In this document: piece by piece, positions 1 through 11,869 of the stretch
How the letters are laid out: each line of letters opens with the position of its first letter
How positions within the stretch are numbered: the first letter of the stretch is position 1
From: Hyperoodon ampullatus
Taxonomy: Eukaryota > Chordata > Mammalia > Artiodactyla > Ziphiidae
Direction: 5' to 3'
Assembly (NCBI GenBank): GCA_949752795.1
Contig: OX457061.1
Location: 45,788,338-45,852,337, forward strand
DNA: 64,000 bases
Made by a program: the position numbers and the translations under genes
Notes under the pieces: generated by a model
The model's database searches: none
Told to the model about the DNA's origin: nothing
Seen by the model: the letters and a program-made list of their open reading frames with translations, nothing else

Positions 1-480
1 TTTGAAAAAGAACAAAGCTGGAGAACTTACTACCTAACTTCAAGACTTACTATTAGAGTAATTTAGACAGTACGGAAATGGCATAAATATATCACACAGA
101 CCAACAGAACAGAGTACAGAAATAGACCCATATGAAAAAAATGTCCCAAAGATGTACCATAACGACCAACCACTCAAGTGCTTTAGGCTGTACTTCACTG
201 AGAAAAGAATTCAAACTGACCCAGACATGTGTAGATCAGAAGAGCTGTGTGCTGTGAAGTATGCAACAAGTGGATTTTTTGTTCAAAATGAAATTAAAAT
301 AATGACAGTGAAAAAAAAAAAGAAATAGACCCATATGCATATAGTTAACTGATTTTCAACAAAGGTACAAGGCAATTCAAAGGGGAAAGGACAGTCTTCT
401 CAACAAATGATGCCAGACATTTGTATGCAAAAAATAAACCTCAATCCATACCTTGCACCGTATATAAAAATTAACTCAGG
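1..480 (+). repeat. L1 ORF2 3' region fragment, interrupted
   Basis: Sense-strand match, from memory of L1 text, to the 3' part of L1 ORF2 (the stretch reading roughly 'fixed on tracing, native cataloging of GTCAACTGATTTT'). It resumes at 338 after a foreign insert at 135-320. Many substitutions show it is old and dead. It continues into L1 3'-end sequence at 480-950. Confidence 0.75.
135..320 (+). repeat. Small retroposed insert inside L1, source unidentified
   Basis: A 186-bp segment ends in a run of at least 10 A and is flanked by a perfect 17-bp direct repeat, AGAAATAGACCCATATG, at 118-134 and 321-337. Target duplication plus a 3' poly(A) is the signature of L1-mediated retroposition. 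An ATTAAA-like signal lies about 20 bp before the A run. The body is not a SINE or L1 type that I recognise. One frame stays open throughout, which could be chance at this length. It is probably a 5'-truncated cDNA copy of a cellular transcript. Confidence 0.7.
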
Positions 481-950
481 GGAATGGGGAAATTATGGCT
501 AAGAGATACAGGGTTTCTTTTTGGGGTAATGAAAATATTCTAAATGTGATTATGGTGATGACTGCACAACTCTGTGAATATACTAAAAGCCACTGGATTG
601 TACACTTTAAATGGGTGAACTGTATGTGATATGCTGATACACTACAACAACTTGGATGAATCTCAAATGCATTAAGGTAAGTGAAAGAAGCCAAACTCAA
701 AAGGTTACATACATATATGTGTGGAATAGGATTCCATTTACAATATTCCAGAATAGGCAAAACAACAAGAACAAAAAAGTAATCTAGCTACTGGACACTA
801 ATAGTGGGGGAAGGAACTGACTATATAAAAGGGAATGTGGGAATTTTTTGAGGTTATTGAAACTTCTATATTTGATTGCACTAATGGTTACAGGGCTATA
901 TGCGTTTGTCACAAATCACAGAACTGAAAACAGGGTAAATTTTACTATAT
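480..950 (+). repeat. L1 3'-end sequence
   Basis: Carries the old L1 3'-end text 'TTTCTTTTTGGGGT..TGAAAATATTCT' followed by 'CTGTGAATATACTAAAAGCCACTGGATTGTACACTTTAAATGGGTGAA'-like sequence in degraded form. The same motif recurs near 1470, 17205 and 39650. Noncoding. Confidence 0.65.
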
Positions 951-1464
951 GTAAATTATACTTTCAAATTTTTAAAAAGTGTATATATATACCCATTACA
1001 TCGAAATTAGATAAAAGAGAATCACTGACTAACACTAATAATATTTTAAGCTACTCCACTAGGAGTAGAATAAAGTTTCATTTTTAAAATGCCAAAATTC
1101 AAAAAAAAAAAAAAAAAAAAAAATGCCAAAATTCAAAATAACATATTATATGGCTGTACCAAATTCTATTAGTATGCTTTCTGCCTGATGACAAGGGTTT
1201 TCTACAGTGAAGTACGGTTTCTAACAATGGATTTCTTCCCAATTTAAAAGCAAAAAAAAAAAATTTAAGTGCAAGTAAATCGGTTTATCTCTCTCTTAGC
1301 TTAGGCTCCTTTAGAAAGAAAGCATGAAACACAAGTTGAAGATTACAAATTCAATTAACATTATTTTAACACTATGTCTTTAACTGGTAAAATACCTTTT
1401 AAACATCGCAAAGAGCAAGGCTAAAACTGTTTTTACAATGCAGTCACCATGGCTAGCAGGAACC

Positions 1465-1615
1465 AAATTTCTCTATGGGGTGATGAAAATGTTCTAAAAC
1501 TGACTGTGGTGATAGTCCCAAAACTCTGTGCATACGCTAAACTGAATTGTATTCTTAAATGGTTGAATTGTATGAGATATGAATTATATCAATAAAGCTA
1601 TTACCAAAAAAAAAA
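1465..1615 (+). repeat. L1 3' end with poly(A)
   Basis: Second copy of the same old L1 3' end (GGGGTGATGAAAATGTTCT, then TCAATAAAGCTATTACC and an A run). The AATAAA just before the A run is the element's own polyadenylation signal. Confidence 0.7.
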
Positions 1616-1874
1616 GTAGCTCTGAATTTGATAAGGTACTCAAACTAAAGAATGATTATTTAGGTACAGAGGAAGGGAAAGAGAAAGATGAGTGACATTT
1701 TTTCACTTTCATAATGGCTATTATGAGTGAAATAAGTAATAATTTCAGTCATTGGTAAAAGAGACATTTATTCATTAATTTTTACAATCTGAAGGATAAT
1801 AAATTAACTCTCTTTAGTGGGGGGGAAAAGCAGCTACCAAACAAATAAAACAAACCACTTCCAATAGCCCATTC

Positions 1875-2092
1875 TTTTTTTTTTTTTTTTTTTTTTTTTG
1901 AGGTACGCGGGCCTCTCACTGTTGTGGCCTCTCCCGTTGCGGAGCACAGGTTCCGGACGCTCAGGCTCAGCAGCCATGGCTCACAGGCCTAGCTGCTCCG
2001 TGGCATGTGGGATCTTCCCAGACCGGGGCACGAACCCATGTCCCCCTGCATCGGCAGGCGGACTCTCAACCACTGCACCACCAGGGAAGCCC
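1875..2092 (-). repeat. Cetacean tRNA-SINE, short (CD-like) form
   Basis: Reverse orientation: a T run, then GTACGCGGGCCTCTCACTG, ending in CCAGGGAAGCCC. This is the short form, lacking the central CAACTACTGAGCC repeats of the long form. Predicted ORFs here are SINE shadows. Confidence 0.93.
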
Positions 2093-2639
2093 GAGAGTTA
2101 AAATTTTAAAGTATATGGATCATCAATTTTCAAAGAACCAACAAACCATACTGACAATGATTTAACTTTCTTCTATGTACAGAAGATATTTCATAGACTC
2201 TTACAGGCTTCAGTGTCATCATAATGTACATAAACCACAACAATACAGGGAGACTTTTAAACCCAGAAGCAAGATTCTTGGCAGCCTCAGTCTTCCCACA
2301 GAGGCACAGACCAGAAATGTATTTTTTCTAAATCTCTGTTGAAAGAAGCAGAATCTAAGCATCCAGCAATGAGACCTGGGAATATGCTCACACACAGGTG
2401 CAGGAAATCAGTGTTTTCATCTCTGTGTTCCTAATATTTATTGATATTGTGGGATATCAGCTGTTTGAAGAAGCAGCTGTTTTTGAGAGGTAAATGGCTT
2501 GGGAGAGGCTCTGATTTCTTTTGTTTGGGGGGGGCTCTGATTTAATAAATAATTCTGTGAACAACCTAACATCAGGAATGTTTTAAAGAAGCAAATTTAA
2601 ATGAATTTTTTTTCCCTCGAAGAGTTTTGAATTTTATTT

Positions 2640-3220
2640 TTTTTATTTGGCAGGTTCTTATTAATTATTCATTTTATACATATTAGTGTATATATATCAA
2701 TCAAATTTAAATGAATTTTTAATGGCTTTTTAAAAAAAGCCTCAACCAAAGAAAACCCACAGAAAGGGAGAAAATATTGCAAATCATCTATCTGATAAGG
2801 GACTTGTATCTAGAATATATAAATAACTCTACAATTCAATAATAAAAAGACATCCAATTAGAAAGTTGGCAAGGGCTTCCCTGGTGGCGCAGTGGTTGAG
2901 AGTCCATCTGCCGATGCAGGGGACACAGGTTTGTGCCCTGGTCCAGGAAGATCCCACATGCCGTGGAGCGGCTGGGCCCGTGAGCCATGGCCGCTGAGCC
3001 TGCGCGTCCAGAGCCTGTGCTCCGCAACAGGAGAGGCCACAACAGTGAGAGGCCCGCGTACCACAAAAAAAAAAAAGTTGGCAAAAGAATCTGAATAGTC
3101 AACTCTCCAAAGAAAATACACAAATGACTAAGAAGCACATGAGATGTTTAACACATTTTTCACTAGTCAGGGAAATGCAAATCAATAACTACACCCTACC
3201 CCATTAAAACACACATATTG
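2640..3220 (+). repeat. L1 ORF2 fragment interrupted by a SINE
   Basis: Degraded L1 text around 2770-2870 (AGAAAATATTGCAAATCATC, 'CTGATAAGGGACTTGTATCTAG') continues at 3077-3220 after the SINE. The two halves are one old L1 split by a later insertion. Confidence 0.65.
2873..3075 (+). repeat. Cetacean tRNA-SINE, short form
   Basis: Starts GGGCTTCCCTGGTGGCGCAG and ends in an A run. The target duplication AAGTTGGCAA lies immediately on both sides (about 2863-2872 and 3075-3084). It is inserted in an L1 fragment. Confidence 0.95.
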
Positions 3221-3514
3221 GGACTTCCCTGGTGGCGCAGTGGTTAAGAATCCATGTACCAATGCAGGGGACGCGGGTTTGATCCCTGGTCCAGGAAGGT
3301 CCCACATGCTGAGGAGCAACTAAGCCCGTATGCCACAACTACTGAAGCCTGCGCATCTAGAGCCCATGCTCCGTAACAAGAGAAGCCACCACAATGAGAA
3401 GCATGCGCACCACAGCGAAGAGTAGCCCCCGCTCACCTCAACTAGAGAAAGTCCGCATGCAGCAACGAAGACCCAACACAACCAACAATAAATAATAAAA
3501 TTAAATTAAAAAAA
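3221..3514 (+). repeat. Cetacean tRNA-SINE, long (CHR-2-like) form
   Basis: Starts GGACTTCCCTGGTGGCGCAG, contains the CAACTACTGAAGCC block and the 'AGAGAAAGTCCGCATGCAGCAACGAAG' region, and ends in AATAATAAAATTAAATTAAA. Inserted in the same old L1 as the copy at 2873. Confidence 0.93.
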
Positions 3515-4950
3515 GAAACATGCATATTATCAGCAACAAAGCAAAATTTCTCTTAAAGAAAGACTAATAAATGAAAATTAAAACACAGTACCCCTTATTA
3601 CTAAAAAACAGGTGAAAATTCTTTAAAATTATGACTCAATAGAGCTGATAAAATGTAGATTATCTAGGGGTTTTCTTTAAATATTAAAATAGTTCACTGA
3701 ACGCAACTCCTATTATATTTTCCACAAACCATAAGAATATGAGAAATCCATCCATATTTGGTCACTTAAAGATTTTTCTAATGTCTGCTATGCAGTAACA
3801 CTTCACTATCTCTGAAGTATCAAAAGCATTTTAATAGCTACTTAGGGTCAACTTTTTTTTCCTGGAACATCTGAGCAAAATTAAGTGGGGTGTGTGTGTG
3901 TGTGTGTGTGTGTATGAGCTTCCACATAAACTTCCTATATTTTATTTAATTATAACTACTTATTTTATAATACTTTCCTATAATCTAAATGTTCAATCAT
4001 GAAAATGATTAAATTATGGAACATTCAGAAACTAGGTTGTGATGGCACGAAGAGTGTTCATTAAAAGCATATAAATGATGGGAAATAAGTATAAGTTTTA
4101 AAATGTTTTTGTAAGTTGCTTTTACTAAGTAACAAATGTACACAAAACAAGACTGAAAAAAATGTATTTGCCCCAAATGTAAAATTACAAATGCTCACAT
4201 GAGAAAAAAATTCTTAAGCAATCATAAATTTCTGCTAAAATAAATATAAATGCTTCTATTAAAGGAAAAGTAGAGCTAACAATAACACACATTTTTAATT
4301 CATAGACTTTACACTAATAAAGTGTAGAATTCCCTGAAGCAACCAAGAATTAAAAGCAATGTTTTATTTTGCTGGTTCAGTGCCACTTTAGTTCAAATGC
4401 TACAGGAAGAAAACCGGATAACTTAAAATTTTGAATCACTGATTAAAGACATCTAAGAACAAAGAGAGATGGGGAAATAGGTAACAAGAATAGAACTGCA
4501 GGGAGAGAAGGAGTTAGAATGCAAGAGGCAGAAGAGATAGAGTAAGGAATGAAAAAAAGGGAAAGGTGAGGAGGGTAGGGGAAAGGAAGTAAGGGTAGGA
4601 GACCAGGAGAATGAAAACATATTAGCAAGGCCCAGGCAGCTTCGTAAGGGGAAGAGAAAGCCCAAGGGCAATTTAATATTAATGTTCTAATTTTCTTTCT
4701 TCCCTTTCTCCTATCATCATTAAATTACACACTACAAACATCTTCCCAATACAAAACAGCAATTTAACAACTAAGTAAACTATCCTAATCACACACAACA
4801 ATGTGAGCTGTAATCAGGAACTTCCCAAGATGCAAATTAATCCTGGAAATTCTCCAATTTACAGAGAAAGATGGCTTTGGTAATCATCAAATTTCAAGTC
4901 TGAAAACCAAGTTAACATCCATACAACATATATATGACAAAAATCACACG
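3515..4950. other. No gene seen; GT repeat and purine-rich block
   Basis: AT-rich sequence with no recognised gene. It contains a (GT)n microsatellite at 3890-3913 and a purine-rich block at 4440-4670 (few pyrimidines on the plus strand). ORFs predicted on the minus strand of that block are low-complexity Leu/Pro/Ser/Phe translations. Confidence 0.6.
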
Positions 4951-4953
4951 TGT

Positions 4954-5094
4954 AGGAAATTCCCTGGCATAGTCCAGTGGTTGGGACTCAGTGGTTGGGA
5001 CTCCGAGCTTTCACTGCCAAGGGCACGGGTTCAATCCTTGGTTGGGGAGCCAAGACCCCACAAGCCCTGTGGCATGGCCAAAGAAAAAGAAAAC
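4954..5094 (+). repeat. Short CHR-1-like SINE with internal duplication
   Basis: GGAAATTCCCTGGCATAGTCCAG to GGCATGGCCAAAGAAAAAG. Flanked by AAATCACACGTGTA and AAATCACACATGTA, a slightly diverged target duplication. Inside, GTGGTTGGGACTC is repeated twice in tandem (about 4978-5003). See the finding about the 3' duplication to 5195. Confidence 0.85.
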
Positions 5095-5451
5095 AAAATC
5101 ACACATGTAGATGCCATTAAAATGTCAAAGCCATGTGGCACGGCCAAAAGAAAAAAGAAAAAAAAATCACACATGTAAATGCCATTAAAATGTTAATATT
5201 AGACTATACTATACTCATTGACAAAAAGCTTTCTTCTCTCTCAGGTCTCAAGAGACATTTTGGAGCCTCAGTTTCTTCATGGGTAAGATAAGGGTAGTAG
5301 ACTGAATAATCAGCCAACTCTAAACATACCATAAATCTATAATGGTATAATAAAATGAAGGAAAAATATTCATGTTTTGTTTCCAAATTAAATATTCAGT
5401 ATTCAGGTTAAGTGGTATCATTTACACAGTAACGTCTTAAAGATGTCTTTA

Positions 5452-5966
5452 GGGACATCCCTGGTGGTGCAGTGGTTAAGAATCTGCCTGCCAATGCAGG
5501 GGACACGGGTTCGATCCCTAGTCTGGGAAGATCCCACATGCCACAGAGCAAATAAGCCCGCAAGCCACAACTACTGAGCCCATGTGCCACAACTACTGAA
5601 GCCTGCACTCCTTGAGCCCGTGCTTCAAGACAAGAGAAGCCACTGCAATGAGAAGCCCGCTCGCCGCAACTAGAGAAAGCCCACACGCAGCAATGAAGAC
5701 CCAACGCAGCCAAAAATAAATAAAACAAATTTATGGGGCTTCCCTGGTGGCGCAGTGGTTGAGTCTGCCTGCCGATGCACGGGACATGGGTTCGTGCCCT
5801 GGTCTGGGAAGAAACCACATGCCGCGGAGCGGCTAGGCCCATGAGCCATGGCTGCTGAGACTGCGCGTCCAGAGCCTGTGCTCCACAATGGGAGAGGCCA
5901 CAACAGTGAGAGGCCCGCGTACTGCCAAAAAAAAAAAAAAAAAAAATTTATAAATAAATAAAGATG
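5452..5966 (+). repeat. Long-form SINE carrying a nested SINE in its tail
   Basis: The long-form SINE begins GGGACATCCCTGGTGG. Its A-rich tail is broken at about 5735 by the short form and resumes as TTTATAAATAAATAAA. The outer target duplication is AAAGATGTCTTTA before and after. Confidence 0.93.
5736..5947 (+). repeat. Short-form SINE nested in the tail of another SINE
   Basis: GGGCTTCCCTGGTGGCGCAG to an A run of about 20. The AAATTTATG/AAATTTATA duplication lies within the tail of the older SINE. This fixes the order: long form first, short form later. Confidence 0.93.
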
Positions 5967-7031
5967 TCTTTACTGGCAAAATGAAAAGTTGGCAACCATA
6001 TGTTAAACACCTTGCCATTTTGGAAAAGAGGGCAGTATATCTATGTGAATATGGAAACAAATAAGGATAAGACATAGTCTTATAATGGTGGTTATATCTG
6101 GGTGATGGGTTTACAGGTAAGGCTTTTGATTTTTTCTTTTTATGCTATTTCTTTCCAACTTTCCTATATTGAGAACATATCTACCAACTGACATACATAC
6201 ACATACTTTGTAATTAAGGGGGAAAAAATATAGTGAGCAACAGAGGGAAAACAAACTGCAGACACTGGTAAGATAACTATTTTTTCTTAATTTTTTCCCC
6301 TTGTGCTACCTGCTAAAATGAGCAAATGCCACAATAGTGCTTTTCCAAAGAAGCAGAACTATTAACAATTTATAGCCTGTCATGTTGGTTGTGTTTCAAA
6401 CTGATGCTTGAATTTTCAATAGCTGTGGGAAAAATGATGTAAAACACAGAAAAGATGTACAATATTGCAGTGTTTTTTTTTTTAATCTGTTAGTGCATTA
6501 TTGCACTGAGCATAGTAAATATCTGTGATAGACCTAATATTAGTTCTAATCTTATTTTTGATTTTGGGAACCCAAAATAAAGGAAGTGATGTTTTCATGT
6601 TAAAACAAAACAAAACAAAAAGAGAAACAATATAGTATGTAACTAGTAAAAGGTTGTAATCTCAGAGACAGAAGAAAGAATAATTCGGAGGTTTCTAGAC
6701 CACTAAGAATACCTGAAAACATACAAATGGTTCTAGGTAACAGACTTCATGGAAGTGTAATAGGTGTTCTACTTTACTGACAATAAAGAATGCAATCCAT
6801 GATGAAGAGCAGAATATACCTTTCAAGTACCCACAGAACACTTTACAAAAAACTGAGTAATTATTAGGCCACAAAGAAAACTCCAATGAATTTCAAAAAT
6901 CAACAGTAGCACAGCCAATAGTCAAAAGGCAAAAAATTATAATTTAATTACATCAGAAAACAAAAAAGTCCTACTACCTGAATTACTAAACTGGCTCTTA
7001 CAGAACTCATGGATCAAAGCAGGAACCAAAA

Positions 7032-7156
7032 GGGAATTCCCTGGCAGTCAAGTGGTTAGGACTCCACGCTTCCACTTCTGGGGACCCAGGTTTGATCCCT
7101 GGTCAGGGAACTAGGATCCCACAAGCCACATGGCACAGCCAAAAAAAAAAAAAAAG
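7032..7156 (+). repeat. Short CHR-1-like SINE
   Basis: GGGAATTCCCTGGCAGTCAAG to CATGGCACAGCC plus an A run. Target duplication AGGAACCAAAA / AGGAAACCAAAA. Confidence 0.9.
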
Positions 7157-7184
7157 AGGAAACCAAAAATAAAATGCAAAAGAT

Positions 7185-9230
7185 AACGACAATGAAAATA
7201 CTGCACTTGAGAACCTACAACATGCAGCTAAAGCAGTACTCAGGAAAATCTATAGCACACAGCAGTCTCAGAGGAAAATTCACAGCATGAGAACTTAGGG
7301 TATAAATAACCACACCCACAGAAAACACAAGAATGGAAACAGCAAAGATATAAACAGAAAATAATCAATTAAAAATCAGAAAAACAGATCAACTAATAAA
7401 TAAACCCAAGAGCTGATTCTTTGGAAAATTATAACCATCCAGCTAACTTAATTTTAAAAGGGGGCGGGGGGTGGATATGTATACAAAATAATAGAGGAAA
7501 TTAAAATAATCCCAAATCATTGCTTTGTTCCCCTTCTGTCAAATACATTTGAGAACCTGGATAAAATGGATTATCTTCTAGAAAAATATTAACTATCAAA
7601 ACTGACCATAGAAGAGGTAGAAATGTTAACAAGACCTATAACCAAAGAGGAAAGAGAAAAAAATTATCAAAGAGCTCTTGCCACCCAAAAGAAACCTTAG
7701 TCCAATGAGATTTTCATGGTTCTAAAACATAAGAAAAGAAGGAAGGTTTCTAATTTTTTTAAAGTAAGAATATGACGCCATAAAAGAAAAAAACTACAGA
7801 AAAATCTCATGTATAAATACAGATTAAAAAATCCTCAAAATAAAAAACACAAACTTAGTAGTACATTATAGGAATACATCATGTCCAAGTGGGATTTATT
7901 CCATGAATACAGGACAGTTCAACATTAGGAATCTGTTGATATAATTCACCATATATTAATAGATCTAAGAAGAAAAATCATATAGCCATGTCCTTAACAT
8001 AAGGTTAAAACAATAACAAAAATCATCCCTCTCAATACCAAAGCCAGAGAATGCTAATGGGGAAACTATATAAAGATTCCACTAAGCACAGGAACAAGAC
8101 AAAGATGTCTTATCACAATTGCTTTATTTAACATCAGATGAAAGAAGTAAAAAGTATAAAGAGTCAGAAGATAGACTTTCCCTAGGAAGCCCCCAAACTG
8201 AAAAACTATTACAAATATAATACAAAAAGGTGTTTAATTACAAATGAATATTCTGAAACAAATACCCTTTATATATACAATGACCAGATAAGAAGTATAA
8301 AGGAAGCATGATATACCACAGGAGATAAGAAGTAGGAATAAACTAAGATGTAATGGAAGAAAACTAAAGCTACTGAGACACAAAAGAAGACATATACAAT
8401 TGCAGAAAAATATATGATAATCTTGGCTAGGACACACAACATCATTAAGATCAATTCTTCCTAAGTTGCTATATTCATTTGGCATGATGCAAATGAAAAC
8501 TGGAGTCTTCTGTTTTCATTTTTTTAACTAGACAAGCTAACTCTAAAGGTCATATGGAAATAACAATTAACAGTAGCCAAGAAAATTCCAAAGAAAATAA
8601 TAAAGGGAGAATAGCCTATCAGATATTAAAATACTTATTAGAAAACACAACACTTAAAGCTGTGCTGTACTGGCACATAAACAGATCAATGGGACAGAGT
8701 AGACATTTAAAGTGCCATTTAAGGGACTTCCCTGGTGGTCCAGCAGTTAAGACTCCACGCTCCCAGCTCAGGGGGCCCAGGTTCGATCCCTGGTCAGGCA
8801 ACTAGATCCTGCGTGCCACAAGTAAGAACTGGAGCAACGAAATAAATAAATATTTTAAAAAAATAAATAAAGTGCCATTTAAAATCTGTGAAGTGATGAG
8901 ACAGCTGAGCAGCCACCTAGGAAAAAGTAAAGTTGGATGCTCACCTCACACTTCCATACCAAAATAAATTCCAAACAAACAAAAGTACAGTAACAGTGCA
9001 CAACTGCCCAAATACATAAAACCCATTTCACTCTATACAGAAAGCTAGTGGGCAAAAACAACTTTCTGAGACTTAAAATCCAACAAAATGCTTGCCTCAT
9101 GAAAAACTTTGAAAACAAAAGATTATTTTTAAAGTCAAATTGTTGTACTGTACAAGGTTTCTCATTAATTTCTCTTGCAAATGAGGTGTTTACCAAAGCT
9201 ACTAACCATAGAGTATACTAAAGGCTTTAA
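7185..9230 (+). repeat. Long, degraded L1 ORF2 body
   Basis: Sense L1 ORF2 text can be followed through: AGCAGTACTCAGGAAAATCTATAGCA near 7230 in degraded form, the region coding for the reverse-transcriptase core near 7860-8130 ('AAGTGGGATTTATTCC', 'AACATTAGGAATC'), and later parts at 8430-8720 and 8870-9200. Many stops and frameshifts; no intact domain. It is split by the SINE at 8723-8869. Confidence 0.75.
8723..8869 (+). repeat. SINE of the CAACTAAGA / GTAAGAACTGG form
   Basis: GGGACTTCCCTGGTGGTCCAG to AAATAAATAAATATTTT. Perfect target duplication AAAGTGCCATTTAA at 8709-8722 and 8870-8883. Sits inside the L1 body. Confidence 0.93.
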
Positions 9231-9239
9231 GAAAAGCAA

Positions 9240-10375
9240 ATAGTGACTGAATGCAAACTTCATTTCACAGTTTAATAAAAACTGGTTATAGTTAAATATC
9301 AGCTCACTAAAATTTAAAAAGCAACAAGTAGTACCTAAAAAAGATAATATAGTATTGTCAAGGCAAGTTACTGACTCAATGTGATTTTATCAGAACTGCA
9401 GTTAAGAACTCTAGTTAATTCCAAAATGGGTCAAGAAAAATCCAAACAAGGATTTTCCTGGACTCTGGGCTCCTCTTAATCCTCCAAGCACAGTGTCTAA
9501 TCTTTAGCAGAGGTGGCCTTTTCATATCTTCTTGCCCTCTCAAACTTTCTGAAAATATGATAATTTTATATCGCTAACTAATACGTAACTTGGGAATGAA
9601 ACGAGACAAAACAATGCCCTTAAAAAAGTTAAACAATGATTTCCTGTAGTTACCAATAAATAGTATGAAATGGTAAGGCCTGTGAGGCTAACATAATGTA
9701 AGAACAGGAAAGTACTGACTAGCTAAAAGCTAGAATTGGGAGTCATGACATGAAGCATTAGCCAATTAAAAATTTCAAGTCAATATCTTAACCAATTTAT
9801 TAAAATTCACTTAACATTCCCTTTAATGTAATTTAGAGTTCAGCAAGTAAGAGCACAACGTCCCAAGAGGAAATAAAGCCATAAACCTATCCAACTTAAT
9901 TTTTTAAACTATGAATAAACATTAACTGGGAAAAAATAATTTCAAGAAATTGCTGAACCAAAAATATCATCTCCTCCCCAACTCTTTCAAAAACTACATC
10001 ACAACTTATGGCAGAATACAAGAGAGAAAAGAGCACTCTGGACAGTTAAAAACTTAGGTTCTAGTCTCACTTCTTTCATCAATTTGGTATGGTTTAGAGC
10101 CAGTCAAAACTTTTCAAAGAAAGAAGAAGAAAAAAAAAAATTCAGGGCTTCTTCTGTAAAAAGAGAGGCCTGGAGTAAATTACCTCTGACAATCTTTGCA
10201 AAACCTTTAAGGGTCTAGACACATTCTTTTATAACTATGTACTTCAATCATTTTTATAGTAATATATATAAGAAAGATATCACAAGACTTCATATTCTTA
10301 GTTATGAGGGCACATAAACACATGTAATTACTTGTTGAATCTATGACTCAGTAGGTATACATAGTCCACACCCAT
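9240..10375. other. No gene seen
   Basis: AT-rich DNA without a convincing exon. A weak MIR-like stretch (plus strand) may lie at 10030-10210. If the promoter at 27 kb is read correctly, this is intron. Confidence 0.5.
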
Positions 10376-10377
10376 GG

Positions 10378-10585
10378 TTTTTTTTTTTTTTTTGCGTTTC
10401 GCGGGCCTCTCACTGTTGTGGCCTCTCCCGTTGCGGAGCCCAGGCTCCGGACGCGCAGGCTCAGCGGCCATGGCTCACAGGCCCAGCCGCTCCGGGGCAT
10501 GTGGGATCTTCCCAGACCGGGGCACGAACCCGTGTCCTCTGCATCGGCAGGCGGACTCTCAACCACTGCGCCACCAGGGAAGCCC
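10378..10585 (-). repeat. Short-form SINE
   Basis: T run, GCGTTTCGCGGGCCTCTCACTG, to CCAGGGAAGCCCC. Target duplication CACACCCATG at about 10367-10376 and from 10584. Confidence 0.94.
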
Positions 10586-11164
10586 CACACCCATGTTTTT
10601 TGAAGAAGAAAACGCTTACTATTTGACACTAATAAAACAATTTCACTCTACTAGAAGCCAATACAAAATAATTGGTCAGTTTAAAATACAAAGAAGCTGA
10701 TTATCATATCAGAGGCTATTAATCTGACCTGAGATAAGTAATCAAAAACATAATTTTTCTGTTTTTTCAACAGTCTTCACACTCAGTAGATTGCATCATT
10801 CTGACTGTTTCAGTCATGTGAAATCTGAATGATTTTTTTCCCATAGAAACAAAGAAGTAACAGAGCCTTGCTCACCAAACTTGAAAACTCATACCCCCAG
10901 GGGAACACTGTGCAATACCAGGGAACAAACAATATAAAAATGGCACGACTTCACAGAATAATATCAAGGATCTGAGGAGAGAAGGTAAGGGTTGCTAAGT
11001 AATTTCACAGGCAAATAAAATAATTTTATGTAAATATAAGCATCAGAATAGATGATTTTATTTAAAGTTCTAGCAAGTCTTTAAACAACAAATTATTCCT
11101 ATTTTACTTAAATTATTCCAACACATAAAATGGAAACAAACACAGCTTTGCACTTTGTAGTTTT

Positions 11165-11308
11165 ATACAGGGTTTATTTATTGCCTAGCTTTCCCCACTA
11201 GGCTTTAAGCACTATGAGTACAAGAACCACTTTGGTTTTGTTCACAATTTCACCAAGCATAGTGTCTGTAAATAGTGCTCAGTAAGTACCTATTAAATTA
11301 ATGTTGCC
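11165..11308 (+). repeat. L2 3' end
   Basis: Resembles the L2 3' terminus: 'CACTAGGCTTTAAGCACTATGAG', 'ACCAAGCATAGTGTCTG', then 'GTGCTCAGTAAGTACCTATTAAATTA'. Ancient and noncoding. The rest of 10590-11610 shows no recognised gene. Confidence 0.6.
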
Positions 11309-11620
11309 AAATTTCCAAGTTATCATATGAGATAAGCATAATACTGATACCAAAATTTGACAAAGGAAGGAGAAAAAAAGGAAAATAAGAAACAAACCTC
11401 ATATATTTGTATATATGTATACTTATATTTATATATAGACACTAAATTCTAATTGAAATAGTAGTAAATTGAATTAAACAGCAAACTCCTAGCTGTAAGA
11501 CACTTTTCAGGAAAAATTGTTTCCTTCAACACAGAATTTCAAAGAAAAAAAAAGAAAAATAGAAAGGAGGGAATCTGTAAGTTAAAAAAGAGCATAAGCA
11601 ATAAATCTAAAGCAATCACA

Positions 11621-11858
11621 GGGACTTCCCTGGTGGTGCAGTGGTTAAGACTCTGCTCTCCCATGCATGGGGCCCAGGTTCAATCCCTGGTCAAGGAACT
11701 AGATCCCACATGCATGCCACAACTAAGAGTTTGCATGCCAAAACTAAGGAGCCCACGTGCTGCAACTAAGGAGCCGGCTAGCCACAACTAAGACCTGGCG
11801 CAACCAAATAAATAAATTAAATTAAATTAAAATTTTAAAAAATATTATTTAAATAAAT
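11621..11858 (+). repeat. Cetacean SINE, 'CCACAACTAAGAG' form
   Basis: GGGACTTCCCTGGTGGTGCAG to an AAATAAATTAAATT tail. Target duplication AAAGCAATCACA is perfect on both sides (to 11620 and from about 11859). Confidence 0.94.
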
Positions 11859-11869
11859 AAAGCAATCAC

